From CAWELS01 sp964468205 (GTDB taxonomy: Bacteria > Acidobacteriota > Terriglobia > Bryobacterales > Bryobacteraceae), in the NCBI GenBank assembly GCA_964468205.1, contig CAYXVG010000034.1, positions 1 to 64,000 of the forward strand: a stretch of 64,000 bases of DNA, read 5' to 3'. A model generated the notes under the pieces. That model worked only from the letters and a program-made list of their open reading frames with translations, was not told where the DNA came from and searched no databases. A program made the position numbers and the translations under genes. This document shows, one piece after another, positions 9,203-22,100 of the stretch (position 1 is the stretch's first letter; each line of letters opens with the position of its first letter).

Positions 9203-9223
9203 GTATATGGTATCGGATCATCC
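9203..9223. promoter_or_regulatory. AT-rich operator-like box upstream of Gfo/Idh gene
   Basis: GTATATGGTATCGGATC, starting at 9203 in the gene-upstream region, resembles the box at 6958-6980: both read TATAT(A/G)GTATC(T/G)GAT over 15 positions. It sits 8-28 bp upstream of the ATG at 9195 on the minus strand, where a bound regulator would block initiation. This is the weakest member of the set towards its 3' side. Confidence 0.4.
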
Positions 9224-9404
9224 ACGTTTTCCGCTTCGCAGTTGGCGGGCGTGAAGAATCAATCGATCGCCTGGCGGTGATGCGCGCGCGACGGAAAGAT
9301 CCTTACCAAAAGCAGGTACGGGTCGCGGGAAGGCTCAGCGTGAGAGGGTCAGATGATCCATTTGCCGGTATTCCGCTATACTTGAAATAATAAGTACGTG
9401 CTTC

Positions 9405-10115
9405 ATGAGACCGATCAAGCTGCCCGATAACCTAACCACGCTGGCCTACAAGCACATCAAGACGTACGTGTTGGAAGGCAAACTCAAGGAAGGCGACCGC
9501 CTCACCGAAGAGTTCATCTCCACCACACTAGGTATCAGCAAGTCCCCGGTGAGGGAAGCTCTGAACCGGCTCGAGGCCGAAGGTTTGATCCACATTGAAC
9601 CGCGCAAGGGGGCCAGTGTCCGCAGCTTCACACCCGATGAGATCGCTGACCTTTATGATTTGCGGGAAGCGCTGGAGGTGCATGCGGTGGGTTCGGCGAA
9701 GATCACCAAGGGAGTGATCTCCGAGCTTCGCGAGAGCGTCCGGCGTCATCGCGCCTACCGGAAGGGTGACGACAAGATCGCCTACATCGAAGAGGATGTT
9801 CGTTTTCACTCGATCGTCGCTCTGGCCACCGGTAACAAGCTGCTGTGCAGGGAACTGGAGAACCTGCAGAACCTGCTCCGACTGCTGCGCTTGAAGACTT
9901 ACGACATATCAAGCAGCGTAGCCGTGGAAGTGCACACCAAACTCGCCGAGCGCCTGTCCCATGGCGACCGGTCCGCGGCCCAGGATCTGATGCGAGAGCA
10001 TCTACGGGAGACCTGCCAGAAACTGCTGCATCATCTGTCGCCATCCTCCGATGGTGATACGGAGGATGTGGGTGAGGCTGCATCTACCTCCGTGTCCAGC
10101 CCTCCCGCAGCCTGA
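9405..10115 (+). CDS. GntR-family regulator, FCD subfamily
   Basis: A 236-residue transcription factor. Residues about 10-75 are the GntR winged helix (LKEGDRLTEEFISTTLGISKSPVREALNRLEAEGL is split by the usual helix pattern). Residues about 80-215 are the FCD ligand-binding domain, with DLYDLREALEVHAV and the histidines that usually hold a metal (RFHSIVA, HLRETCQKLLHH). FCD regulators usually sense organic acids or sugar acids. The gene is divergent from the cytoplasmic Gfo/Idh gene and stands 389 bp before the TonB receptor. It is a candidate regulator of the AT-rich boxes nearby. Confidence 0.9.
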   Translation: MRPIKLPDNLTTLAYKHIKTYVLEGKLKEGDRLTEEFISTTLGISKSPVREALNRLEAEGLIHIEPRKGASVRSFTPDEIADLYDLREALEVHAVGSAKITKGVISELRESVRRHRAYRKGDDKIAYIEEDVRFHSIVALATGNKLLCRELENLQNLLRLLRLKTYDISSSVAVEVHTKLAERLSHGDRSAAQDLMREHLRETCQKLLHHLSPSSDGDTEDVGEAASTSVSSPPAA

Positions 10116-13100
10116 TAAAGGTCCGCGTCACCCACCGGCGTCTGTTCGAAGCGCCAGTCTCCCCTGTCCGTCACGGCCCGTACCTCCGACGCGGCGCCAG
10201 TCCTCACTGTGACCGCTATGCTGGCGGACTTCTTTCTCTCCACACAAGTTCCAAGTTCCGAAAGCAAGACTGGCTGGCAAAGAATCTCTTGACGAGATAT
10301 CTAATGTATGATATATCTTCTAATGTTGCAAATGTCTCTGATTGGTGACATTCGCCAGCAGACCGGTGACAACTCTGGGGCTCTGGTTTAGCCGGGGCCT
10401 ACAGATAGCGTCTTGAATGGCGCATCCTTCGCACGAATCGGGCGATTTATTGCGATTCCGATGAAGGAAGGAAGACGACGGATAACAAAAGGGAGTAGAT
10501 TCAGGTGAGACTAGCGTATACATTGAGGTGTCTTGTTTGCGTCTTCTGCGTGCTGCATCTCATGCCGCAGGGAGGCGCGATTCATGCGCAGACGACGGGT
10601 GGAATAGTCGGAGTGGTTACCGACGAGTCCGGACTCAGTGTCCCCGGAGCGAAGGTGACCGCGCTGCACGCAGCAACCAATATTGCCCACACCGAGACGA
10701 CACAGGCCGACGGTTCATTCCGAATGGTGCAAGTCCCCATTGGCAGCTATGACCTGACCGTCGAGTTCGAAGGCTTTCAGACCTTGCATCGAACGGGTGT
10801 CGTGGTGATCACGGGCCGGACCACGGATCTGCGCCTGCAACTCAGTGTGGGCGCGGTCACGCAACAGGTAGAGGTGGTGGGACTGACGCCAACTGTTCAA
10901 TCTCAGTCTGCAGAGGTGCAGGAAACAATTGACAGCCGGGCCATGAGAGAGCTGCCATTAAACGGACGGAACGCTTTGCAGTTGATGGTTCTGACGCCCG
11001 GCGCCCGGTTCTCTCAGTCAGCACAGTTCAACACCCCGGAAAACGGTGGATGGATGCAAAACCCAGGCGTCGCTGTGAACGGCCTCCAGACAAACGACAA
11101 TAACTACCGGGTTGATGGAGCCAACTACAACAACGCTCTGGTCAACGCGGCGCCTGCCTTGCCAAACCCGGACTCGCTCGAAGAGTTCACGGTGAAAGCC
11201 TCCAACTACAGCGCTGAATTTGCGCGCGCGGGCGCTACCGTGCAGTTCTCCACGCGGTCCGGATCGAACAACTTTCACGGCTCCGTGTTCGAGTTCTTTA
11301 GGAACGAAAAGTTGGATGCGAGGCCTTTCTTTTCCGCCTCCCGGGAACACTTCGTCCGCAATCAGGTAGGTGGAACGATTGGCGGTCCGATCAAGAAGGA
11401 CAAGACGTTCTTCTTCGGGTCCGTTCAGTTCACCCGGAAACGCGGCGACCCGAACGTGCGAACCATGACCGTGCCCACTGCCGCGGAAAGAAACGGTGAT
11501 TTCTCGGGACAGAAACCGATCTTCGATCAAGCTGCCGGGGTTCCGTTTCCGGCGAACCAGATTCCCAGCGGCCGCTTTGATCCGATCACAAAAGCGCTGA
11601 TAGACATGTATCCTTTGCCGGTGGGGAGCTCACGCAACGTCACCCGGCCTTATAACGTGTCCCAGAACGAGGACCAATACCTGGCGCGCGTAGACCACTA
11701 TTTCACCTCAACGCATCAGATCGATGCCCGGTTCTTCTACAGTAATGAGGACAGTGTCCGCGACACCAACTCGCTGGCGAGCATTATTGGCAGGCCGCTT
11801 TTCGACAACTATCTGGTCAGCGTCAACGATACCTATACAGCGAGCGCAAACTTCCTGTTGACGACTTCCTTCAGTTACACTTTGACAAAAAACAGGCTGT
11901 CTCCCGAGAGCCCTTTCACGTTGCATGAACTGGGTGCGACGTACCCGCTGGGGACCGAGGAGACTCCAAGGGAAATCCGCCAGTTCCCGACTGGGTACAC
12001 CCGATTCTTCTCCGGCGGCCTGTTGCAGATGGAGCCTCAAATCTACGAGGCGAAGGGGCACGTGTCATGGCTGCTGAAGTCGCACACGCTCCAGTTCGGA
12101 GCCGACATTGAACGGTACGTCATGAATTCGTTTGATTTCTCTGCTGGGTCGGGGCAGTTTTGGTACAACGGAAATCGAACTACCTCGCCGGACATAAAGC
12201 AGTCTGGGCTGCCCATGGCTGACTTCATTCTTGGTCGTCCGAACCGCTTTATGCAAAGAGGCGGCAGTTACCAAAGATTTCGCGAGAGCAAGTTTCATTT
12301 CTGGGTAAACGACAGTTGGAAAATCCATTCACGTCTGACTCTCAACCTGGGTCTTCGCTACGAACCCTGGCTGCCCTTCACCGATCTGAATGCGCCGTTC
12401 ACTGGCCTCGCCCCAGGGGTGCAGTCCACTGAATTACCCAATGCGCCCACAGGGCTGATATTTGCGGGAGCCGGCATCTCGGACTTGCCCAACCGTGGCA
12501 AGATTTTTGCCAATGATCTGAATAACCTTGCGCCACGCTTCGGATTTGCATGGGACGTCTTGGGTGACAGCACAACGATCATCCGCGGAGGCTACGGTGT
12601 CTTTTACCGGTCTCCTCCCTTCAACGTGCTGCGTGACAACCTCCAGAAAATGCCGTACTCCGGATTGCAGGTAGATGTCTTCGATCCTCCGGGTGTCGCG
12701 GACCCGTGGACGGATACGCCAGGAGGAAGCCCGTTTCCCTTCGAAGCAACGCCGGTCAGTGAGTTGAAGCAGTTTGAGTTCATGCGCCCCGTGAGCACTG
12801 CCGCAATGGATCTGACTGCCCGTTCCAGCTATGTCCAGAGCTGGAACTTCACTATCGAACGTGAGTTGGTCAGAGGTAGCTCTCTCTCCGTTGGATATGT
12901 GGGGAGTCACGGCTTGAAACAACTGGTCCACGGCGAGGGGAATCCAGGTATATATGGTCCTGGAGCAACAACTGGGAACATAAACAGCCGCCGGGTTCTC
13001 GAGGGCATCGCCAGTGTGGGGCTCGTTACCACCGCTTTTGGAGACAGCCGCTACGATTCTTTGCAAGTGCGCCTTACGCGCCGCAGCCCGACTGGCTTGA

Positions 13101-16100
13101 ACGTCATCGCCAGCTATGTCTTCGGCAAGGCGATAGACATAGCGAGTTATTCATCCATCGGCACCGGAAATGGGCCTCGTGATCCGTTCAACTATTTGCT
13201 GGACCGTGGCCCCGTCAACGGTGACATCGCGCATGACTTGACCGTTTCGCTGAACTATCCCATACCGCGTTTGACTACAAAGCGCGGGTTTGTCGGGGCG
13301 GTTGTCAACAATTGGCAACTTAACAGCATCATCAGCGCCCGCAGCGGTTCGGCGTTCAGCGTCACCGCCGGAAGAGACCGCTCGCTTACAGGCGTGAATC
13401 GGGATCATGCGGATCTGATCGGCGACCCGAAACTGGAGAATTGGACGATCAATGAATATTTCAATAGGGATGCGTTCGCCCTGCCCGCCCTCGGGACGGT
13501 GGGAACCGCTGGTCGAAATTTCCTGAGGGGACCGGCCCGATGGGGGGTAGACCTATCCGTATTCAAGGACATTCCGATCACGGAAGCGTTGCGGGCGCAA
13601 CTCCGCGGAGAAGCGTTCAATGCGTTCAATCGTACGCAGTTCGGGGGACCGGTGTCTAACCTGAACAGCGGAAACTTCGGTAGGATCCTTTCAACCGGCG
13701 ACCCCAGGGTCATCCAGCTCGCCCTGAAGCTGATGTTTTGACGCCACCCGAGATGCCGGCGCGGACCAGGAACTGGCCTAATAATAGGCAGAAACTGACC
13801 GCGCCGGCGCTTACTCAGCAAACCAGAAGAGGAGACAACCAGTGTCCAGCAAACTAACTCGCCGGTCCGTCCTGCTTTCTGCCGCCGCACCATTAGCCGC
13901 GGCGCAGACGGACAAGAAGATCCGCGTCGCGTTCATCGGCACGGGGCACCGCACCTGGATCCACATCCCGGTGATGAAGGAGATCCAGGACTTCGAGATC
14001 GTCGCCCTTGCCGACCCGACTCCCGAATTCCTCGACCGCGCCGCCACGCTCGCGGGCGGTCAAACAGCCCTCTACTCGGACTACCGCAAGATGCTCTCCG
14101 AGCGAGACGATCTCGACGCCGTCGTGATCGTCACGCCGGATTCTCTCCACGCCAGAGTGACCGCGGACGCCTTTGCGCATGGCCTGCATGTACTCTGCGA
14201 GAAGCCGATGGCGACGTCAATCGAAGATGCCAACCGGATGATCGAGGCGGCAAACAAATCGGGCAAGGTTCTCCAGATTGGCCACCAAATGCGATTCCGC
14301 GGTGTGTTCGCCCAACTTGCAGAGCAGGTTCGGAACGGGGCAATCGGGCCGGTCGAGTTTGTCACCGGTTACTTGCACCGCGGCGACTGGAACCCGAGGA
14401 GTTGGAAGGTCCCCCATCCGGAAACAGGCAAGCCGACCGTCTGGCGGTTTCTGCGTGAGTGGACCGGAAGCAGCATGCTGGAGGACGGCGTACACGAGTT
14501 GGACATTCTCCAATGGGTGATCAACTCTCCCGTGGCCCGCGTTTATGCCAGCGGCGGCAATGCAGTGTTCAGGGACCGCGAAACCATTGACCATGCCGCC
14601 GTTGTCGTTGATTACGAAAACGGAACGCGGATGAACTTCGGCTTCTGCCTGCTCGCGAAGGGACAGCGGCTGGAGCAGATCCTCGTTGCCGGCGCGGACG
14701 GTCACCTCGTGACGGAAGCCAGCCGGCTCACCATTAAGAAGAACTCCGCCAACCGCCCCGTGACGATCGACACGGCGGCCGAAGAGGCCGCCGGCGGCGT
14801 GGCAAATCCGGCCGGAGTCGTCGGAAAGGCCGCTGAACAGGCGCAACTCCAGGCGTTCGCCGATAGTGTTAAGTATGGGCGAGTGCCGTTAGTGGACGGT
14901 GAGGCGGGGAAAAACGCGATCCTGATTCCGCTGATGGCACAGAAGTCGATTGATGAAGGCCGGATCGTGACGCGGAAGGAGTTTCCGGCTTGAACAGCGA
15001 ACACGGTCCGCATATTCTAACATTTGCAAATATATTATATATGATATAATTATTTTGGTTCCGGTCTCCTCCGGCGGCCGGGCCGGATAGGAGTACTTGC
15101 CTTATGAGCGACAGACCACTTACTCGCCGTTCTTTCCTTGAGCGAAACATGATTGCGCCGGCGGGCGCCGGCTTGGCCGGGATGGCGCTGCATGGCGCCG
15201 CGCCGGCGCCGCAGCAATCGATCATTCCGACTCAACTGGAACCGGGAGAGAAACTGCGAATCGGGATCCTTGGTTGTGGCAACCGCAGCAAATCGCACAT
15301 AGCCGCCGCTAATCACTATGCGGAGCAGATCGAGATTGCGGCTCTGTGTGACATCCTTCCGGAGATGTTGGAAGAGAAACGGCAGCTCGTGAAGAGCGGG
15401 CGTCCGACTCTCTACAAGGACTACCAGGAAATGCTCAAGGACGATGACCTCGACGCCGTCGTTATCGTCCTGCCCAACACCCTCCACCGTGAGGGCGCCG
15501 TAGCCGCGCTGGACGCCGGCAAGCACGTGCTTTGCGAGAAGCCTCTGACGATTGATGTCGCGGACACCCAGGAGATTATCAAAGCCGTCGACCGCAACCG
15601 GAAGGTGCTGCAGGTCGGCACGCAGCGGCGTCATTCTCCGGGCTACCAGGCGCTGGCGGAGAAGGTCCACGACGGACTCATCGGAAATGTCCTTTACGGC
15701 TGGAACCAGACCTTCCGCGCGGATTGGCGCAAGATCTATCCGGATCCGGAGAAGGACTCGCGTCTCAACTGGCGCATGAAGCAGTCCGAGGGCGGTTCCG
15801 TTGTGTACGAGATGGGTATCCACCTCATAGACCTCTTCAACTGGCTGATAGACAGTGACGTCGCAGAGGTCACCTGCATGGGCGGAACACACAACAAACG
15901 CCTGCAGAAGCGGGACTCTTGGGACCACGCGGGACTGGTCGTGCGGTACACGAACGGTGCGCTGATGACGTACGGGGGAAACCTGTATTCCTGCGGCGGT
16001 CCAGGGCCGAACATCCTCTTCGGCGACGGCGCAACGCTCGAACTCGGCAACCGCGACGATGATAATGCACTTATTCGCAAGCGCCCCTACTGGCGGCCGC

Positions 16101-19100
16101 ATAACACCGTGGAGTCTCCCGACAGCGGCTCCGAGGAGATTCAGCTTCCGTCGAGCAATCTCGACACGACATTTCTTCAACTCGCATATTTCCGGGAATC
16201 GGTACAGGGCAAGGAGCCCGTATTCCCGTCAGCGCGGGATCACCTGGCGGCCATTCAGATCGCTCGCGGGTCCCAGTTGTCGGCCTCGGAACGCCGGCAC
16301 GTCAGGGCGCCGGAGATTCCGTAATGCGCTCCGCAGGATGCAAGAGTGATGCGCTGCGTGGACATGCGACACGCCGCGGATTCCTCGGAGCGGCGGCGTT
16401 CGCCGCCCCGGCCGCGGCGGCGGTTCAGGCCAATAGCCGTGGCGGAGAGGGGCAGCGCATCCCGCTCAAGATCGGCCACCGGGCGGCCAGCATGGACATG
16501 GTCGGAAATTTTGACGTCTTCAAGCTGGCCAGAAGGATCCCGGGATTGCTGGGCGTGGAGCTTCAGGTCACTGCGGGAAACCCGAACTTGCACGACTGGG
16601 ACGCCCTGCGGCGCTACAAGAGTGAGGCCAGCCGCTGGGGGATCATGATCCCTTCGCTGGCCGGACTGTGGGAGCGAGGCGTTTCGATCCTCCATTCGCC
16701 CGCGGCGGGAATCAATTTAATGCAGGCGATTCGCGCCGCCGAGTTCCTCGGATCGAGTGTCATTCTGGCGGCGTTCTTCCGGGACAACGCTCCCGACATG
16801 AATGACGAGTCGTCTTACGGCCCGGTCGTCGATCTTCTGAAGGCGGGAGCGCCAAAGGCCGCCGAAGCTGGCGTGATCATCGGTCTCGAGAACTCCCTCA
16901 GCCCCGCGGATAACAAGAAACTCGTCGATTTGGTGAGCCACCCCAACGTGAAGGTCTACTACGACCTGTTCAACATGGCGAACTACGGCCACCGGGCGGA
17001 GGCCATCCCGGGAGTTACCTTGCTGGGCAAGGAGCGAATCTGCCAGGTGCATGTGAAGAACGGCGAGAAGCTGCTTTCCGAACCGGGGCCCATCGATTGG
17101 GAGAAGGCCTTCGATGCGCTCAATAGCATCGGCTATGACGGGTGGTATGTCTTCGAGTCGCAGCACAGCAGCCAGCAGAATGTCATCGAAGCCACCGGGA
17201 AGAATATCGAGTTTTTGCGGCAACATTGCCGGATGCCGGAGGCGTAGTTTTGCTAGACACGGTCCGGAAGGAGGTTAACGGAATGAAAGAGAAACGAAGA
17301 GTCCCCGCCATGGGGCGGCCGGTTCTCGCGGCCTTTTTGCTGGCGCCACTTTTTCTTTGCGCCGCTTCAGCCGAGTTGAACTTACCGGAGGATCCGGATG
17401 CCGCGCGGGCGAAGCTGATCGCCGCGGGATTCAAGCCGATCTTCGACGGAAAGACGTTTAACGGTTGGGATGTGAAGGAAGGTCACGAGGGCCATTGGGT
17501 GGCGCGAGACGGAATCATCGACTACGACGGCAAGGCGGAGTCGAAGGCTCGTCCCGACAAGGATCTGTGGACCAGGGAAGAGTTCAAAGACTTCACACTG
17601 CACGTCGAGTGGCGATTCCCTGGAAAGCCCACCATGAAGCCGCATCCCATTGTCCTGCCGAACGGCGACTTCGATCTTGACGAGAACGGGAAGCGGAAAA
17701 CGGTGATGCGTCTCGACGCCGGGGACAGTGGCATCTATGTGCGCGGCTCGATGGACGCGCAGATCAACATTTGGAGCCAGTGGCTTGGGTCCGGTGAGAT
17801 TAATGTCTATCGCAAGAACAAATCCCTGCCGGACGAGCTGCGGAAACGGTACTTCCCAACCAAACGCGCGGACAAGCCTTTCGGAGAATGGAACCGATTT
17901 CTCATCACGATGCGGGGTGACCGGATGACGGTGGTTCTGAACGGAGAGACGGTGCTCGACAGCGTGCCCCTGCCCGGCGTGCCGGCCAAGGGAGCGGTGG
18001 GGCTGCAGCATCATGGAGACCCGGTTCAATTCCGCAACCTGTTCATCAAGACATTGGACTAGCGAACACCAAAAGAGAAGTTTCGGGAGACAAAGATGAT
18101 TCATTTCATTGCACACGGCAAGGATGACAACGTGGGCGTCGCGGTTGTCGATCTCGAAAGCGGCCAACAAGCCACGGGCTGGAACATGGAGACCGACGAG
18201 ACGCTGCAGGCGCTCGCCCGGCAACCTGTTCCGCTTGGCCACAAGATCGCACTGGCGCGGATCGGAGCGGGCGAGAAGGTGATCAAGTACAACGTGCCGA
18301 TCGGCAACGCCGCCCAGGAAATCACCGAAGGCGCGCACGTGCACACACACAATCTGAAGACGGCGAGGTGGTAACAGTGAGAGCCCAGAAATTCTTTGGA
18401 TACAGACGCGAAAACGGACGGGTTGGAGTCCGCAACCATGTAGTCATCCTTCCGGTTGACGACATCTCGAACGCTTGCGCCGAGGCGGCGGCCAACAACA
18501 TAAAGGGAACGCTGGCGCTGCCGCACGCTTATGGGCGGCTGCAGTTCGGCGAGGATTTGGAACTCTTCTTCCGCACCATGATCGGGACCGGCGCGAATCC
18601 CAACGTCGCGGCTTGCCTGGTAGTCGGCATTGAACCGGAATGGACCAACCGGATTGTGGAGGGAATTGCACAAACCGGGAAGCCCGTCGAGGGCTTTTCG
18701 ATCGAGCGCCAGGGCGATCTGAAAACGATCGAAGCTGTATCTCGCCGCGCCCAGCAGTTGCTGCAATCGGCGAGCGAGCTGCGCCGCGAGGAGTGTGACG
18801 TGAAAGAGTTGTACGTCTCGGCGAAATGCGGGGAGTCCGACACAACCACCGGTCTTGCATCCTGTCCGACGGTCGGCAGCGTATTTGACGGCCTGGACGA
18901 GATCGGGGCGACAACCAGCTTTGGCGAGACCTCCGAGTTGACCGGCGCCGAAGACATCTGCGCCTCGCGGGCGGCGACACCCGAGGCCGGCGAAGAGTTC
19001 ATGCGAATCTTCAAAGCCTATAACCAGTTCATCATGGAGCAGGGCGTCGACCTGTTGGGCTCGCAGCCGACGAAGGGCAACATCCGCGGCGGCCTGACAA

Positions 19101-22100
19101 CCATCGAGGAGAAGGCGCTCGGCAACCTGCAGAAGATCGGGAAGAAGTGCCGCTTTGTTGGCTGCCTGGAACCGGCCGAGGCGCCGCGGGGGCCGGGTCT
19201 CTGGTACATGGACACCTCGTCGGCGGCGGCGGAAGCGGTTACTCTGTGGGCCGCATCCGGAGCGGTGGTTCACCTTTTCCCGACCGGTCAGGGCAACATC
19301 ATCGGCAACCCGATCGAGCCTGTCATCAAGCTATCCGGCAACCCGCTCACAGTGGCGACCATGAGCGAGCATGTCGACGTGGATGTATCGGGTCTGATTC
19401 AGCGCGAATATGCGCTCGAGGAAGCCGGCGACCGGCTGTGGGACATGATGATTCGCGTGGCGAATGGCCGCTTGACTTGTGCCGAAGCGCTCGGCCACCG
19501 CGAATTCGTTCTCACCAAACTCTACCGGAGCGCTTGAGTTTGGTGGGGATTCCAAAGGACCGCGAGAGTATGAGCAAGACTCTTACAATCCCTTACGCGA
19601 CGGCCAGCTTGCGGTTCCAAGTACCGGAGAAGAAACTGCTGGGCAGTTTCGCCCCGGCGGCCGTGACGCCACTGGCCGACCCCGGCGGGGAGATCCGGCG
19701 CGCTCTGAGGAATCCCCTCGAATCGCCACCACTGGGGGAGTTGGCGCGCGGAAAGCAATCGGCGGTGGTGGTGATTGATGATAGCACCCGCGCCGTGCCG
19801 AACGCGCTGCTCCTCGATGGAGTCATCCCGGAGTTGGAGGCGGCGGGCATTGCGCTGAATCAAATCACGGTGCTTGCCGCTACCGGGTTGCACCGTCCGG
19901 TTACGGACGAAGAATTTCGCCACACGCTCGGCCGCTGGCACGGAGTAGTCCGGGCGGAGAACCACGACGCAGAGGCCGAGGACGGCCTCGTCGAACTCGG
20001 AGTAACGAGTTTGGGCAGCAGGATCCGCCTGAACCGGACGTTCGCCGAAGCCGAGTTGAAGATTCTCACCGGCGATGTGGAACACCACCAGTTCTGTGGA
20101 TTCGGCGGAGGCGCGAAGAGCGTGTATCCAGGGCTGGTAGACAGCGAGTCAATCCGGCGCAATCACTCGCGAATGGATCTTCCAGGCGCCGCGCCAGGAG
20201 TTCTTGACGAGAATCCCGTCCGTCGGGAGATTGACGAGGTAGGAGCCATGGCGGGCATCGATTTTCTGCTGTCAGTGGTTCTGAATGCCCGCCACGAGGT
20301 GGTCAGCGTACACGCCGGCCACTGGTTCCAAGCGTTCCGGGAAGCCTGCCCGGTAGTAGATCGCATCTATCGGGTGAGCTTGCCGGAGCCGGCCGATCTG
20401 GTGATCGCCTCGCCCGGAGGCCATCCCAAGGACGGAACCCTTTACCAAGCGCAGAAAGCGCTGCGCGTGGCGGCCTCGGCCGCCCGGACCGGAGGGCAAG
20501 TGGTCCTCGCCGCCGCGTGTCCCGAGGGCAGTGGTTCGCAACTGTTCGAGCATTGGATGGAAGAGGCGTTCGAGCCGCACGAGGTCGTGACGCGCATCAA
20601 GCAGGCTTTCGTGATGGGCGGACATAAGGCGTACCAGATCGCCCGGGAACTGAGCCGCGTCACTGTCTACCTCTATTCGGCCATTCCGCCCGAGAAGGTG
20701 CGTTCGTGGTTCATGCAGCCGCTGGAGGACTGGGCGAATGTGGAGCGTCTGATCTCCGATGCGGGGACCGTCTGCGTTCTTCCTCAGGCATCCTCGACGC
20801 TGGCCGAGGTCGCTGTGCCGGTTGGAAGCGGAGGACCGCCGGATGGTCTATAGCACGGTCAGCGAAACGGTCGCCGCGGAACTCCGAAAGGAGATTCTGA
20901 CCGGAAAACTTACTCCGGGCACGAAGATCGACCAGAACGAACTGAAGCGGCAGTTCGGTGTGAGCGCCATCCCGCTGCGCGAGGCCTTCAAGCAACTTCA
21001 GGCGGAGGGATACCTCGATATCTATCCGCACCGCGGCGTTCGGGTCAAGCCGCTGTGCCGTGACGAGATCGAGGATCTCTACCTCGTGCGCGCCGAGGTG
21101 GAGGCGCTCGCGGCGCGTCTCGCCCTCAACAACCTTCGGGACGCGGACCTGGAGGATCTAAGGGCGATCTTCGGCCAGATGAACAGTCTGACGAACGCTG
21201 GCGCTTACAAGCGTCTCGTGAGCCTGAACCGGAAATTCCATTTCAGGATTTACCGGGCCTGCGGCCGCCGTCATCTACTGGCGATTCTCGATGACCTGTG
21301 GATGCGGAGTTCGCGATACCGCAATGTCGTGACGGTACGGCCGTCACGGGCGCGGAGCGCCCTCGAGGAGCACCGGAGGATTCTCGAGGCGTGCATCGCG
21401 CGCAATGTGCAGGCCCTGGCCCGCGCGGTGAGGAAGAACGTGGACGAAACGAGGAAGATGCTCGGGCAGGCGCCAGACTCGGAGCATTTTCCCATCACGG
21501 CGATGGCGCCGCTGGACGAAAGATGAAGGAGTTCGCGATGTGCAGAAGGATACATGGGTACCGCTGGCGGGCTGTCGCGATGACGGCCCTCGCCGCCGCC
21601 GTTCTCGCGTGCGGCGGCGAGGCTCCGGAGAAGGCCGCGAACGGCGAATGGAGAGCGTTGTTTGACGGAACCAGCCTCGCCGGCTGGGAGAACGTCGGGG
21701 ACGCGAACTGGAGAGTGGAAGACGGCAATATTGTCGTCGGTCGTGAGGAGGGCCAGACCAACAAAGGGTGGCTGGTGACGGAACGCGAATTCACGGATTT
21801 TAGGCTGCGGCTCGAATTCAAGACAAAGTATTTGCCTTTCAACTCGGGCGTTCTGTTTCGCGATCCCGGCCACTCGAAAGTAGGCCGTCCCGCGTTCAAC
21901 GGGTTCGAGCTGCAATTGCTGGATCACCAGGAAGGGAAGGCGGCCAACCCGAGCGGTTCCATCTACGATCTTGCGCGCGCCTATCCGCGAGAGATTAAGC
22001 CGGATACATGGACGAAGATCGAGGTCCACTGCATCGGCGACCGCATCGCGACATTCATCGACGGGGAGAAGACCGCCGAGACACACACCCGGCGGTCCTT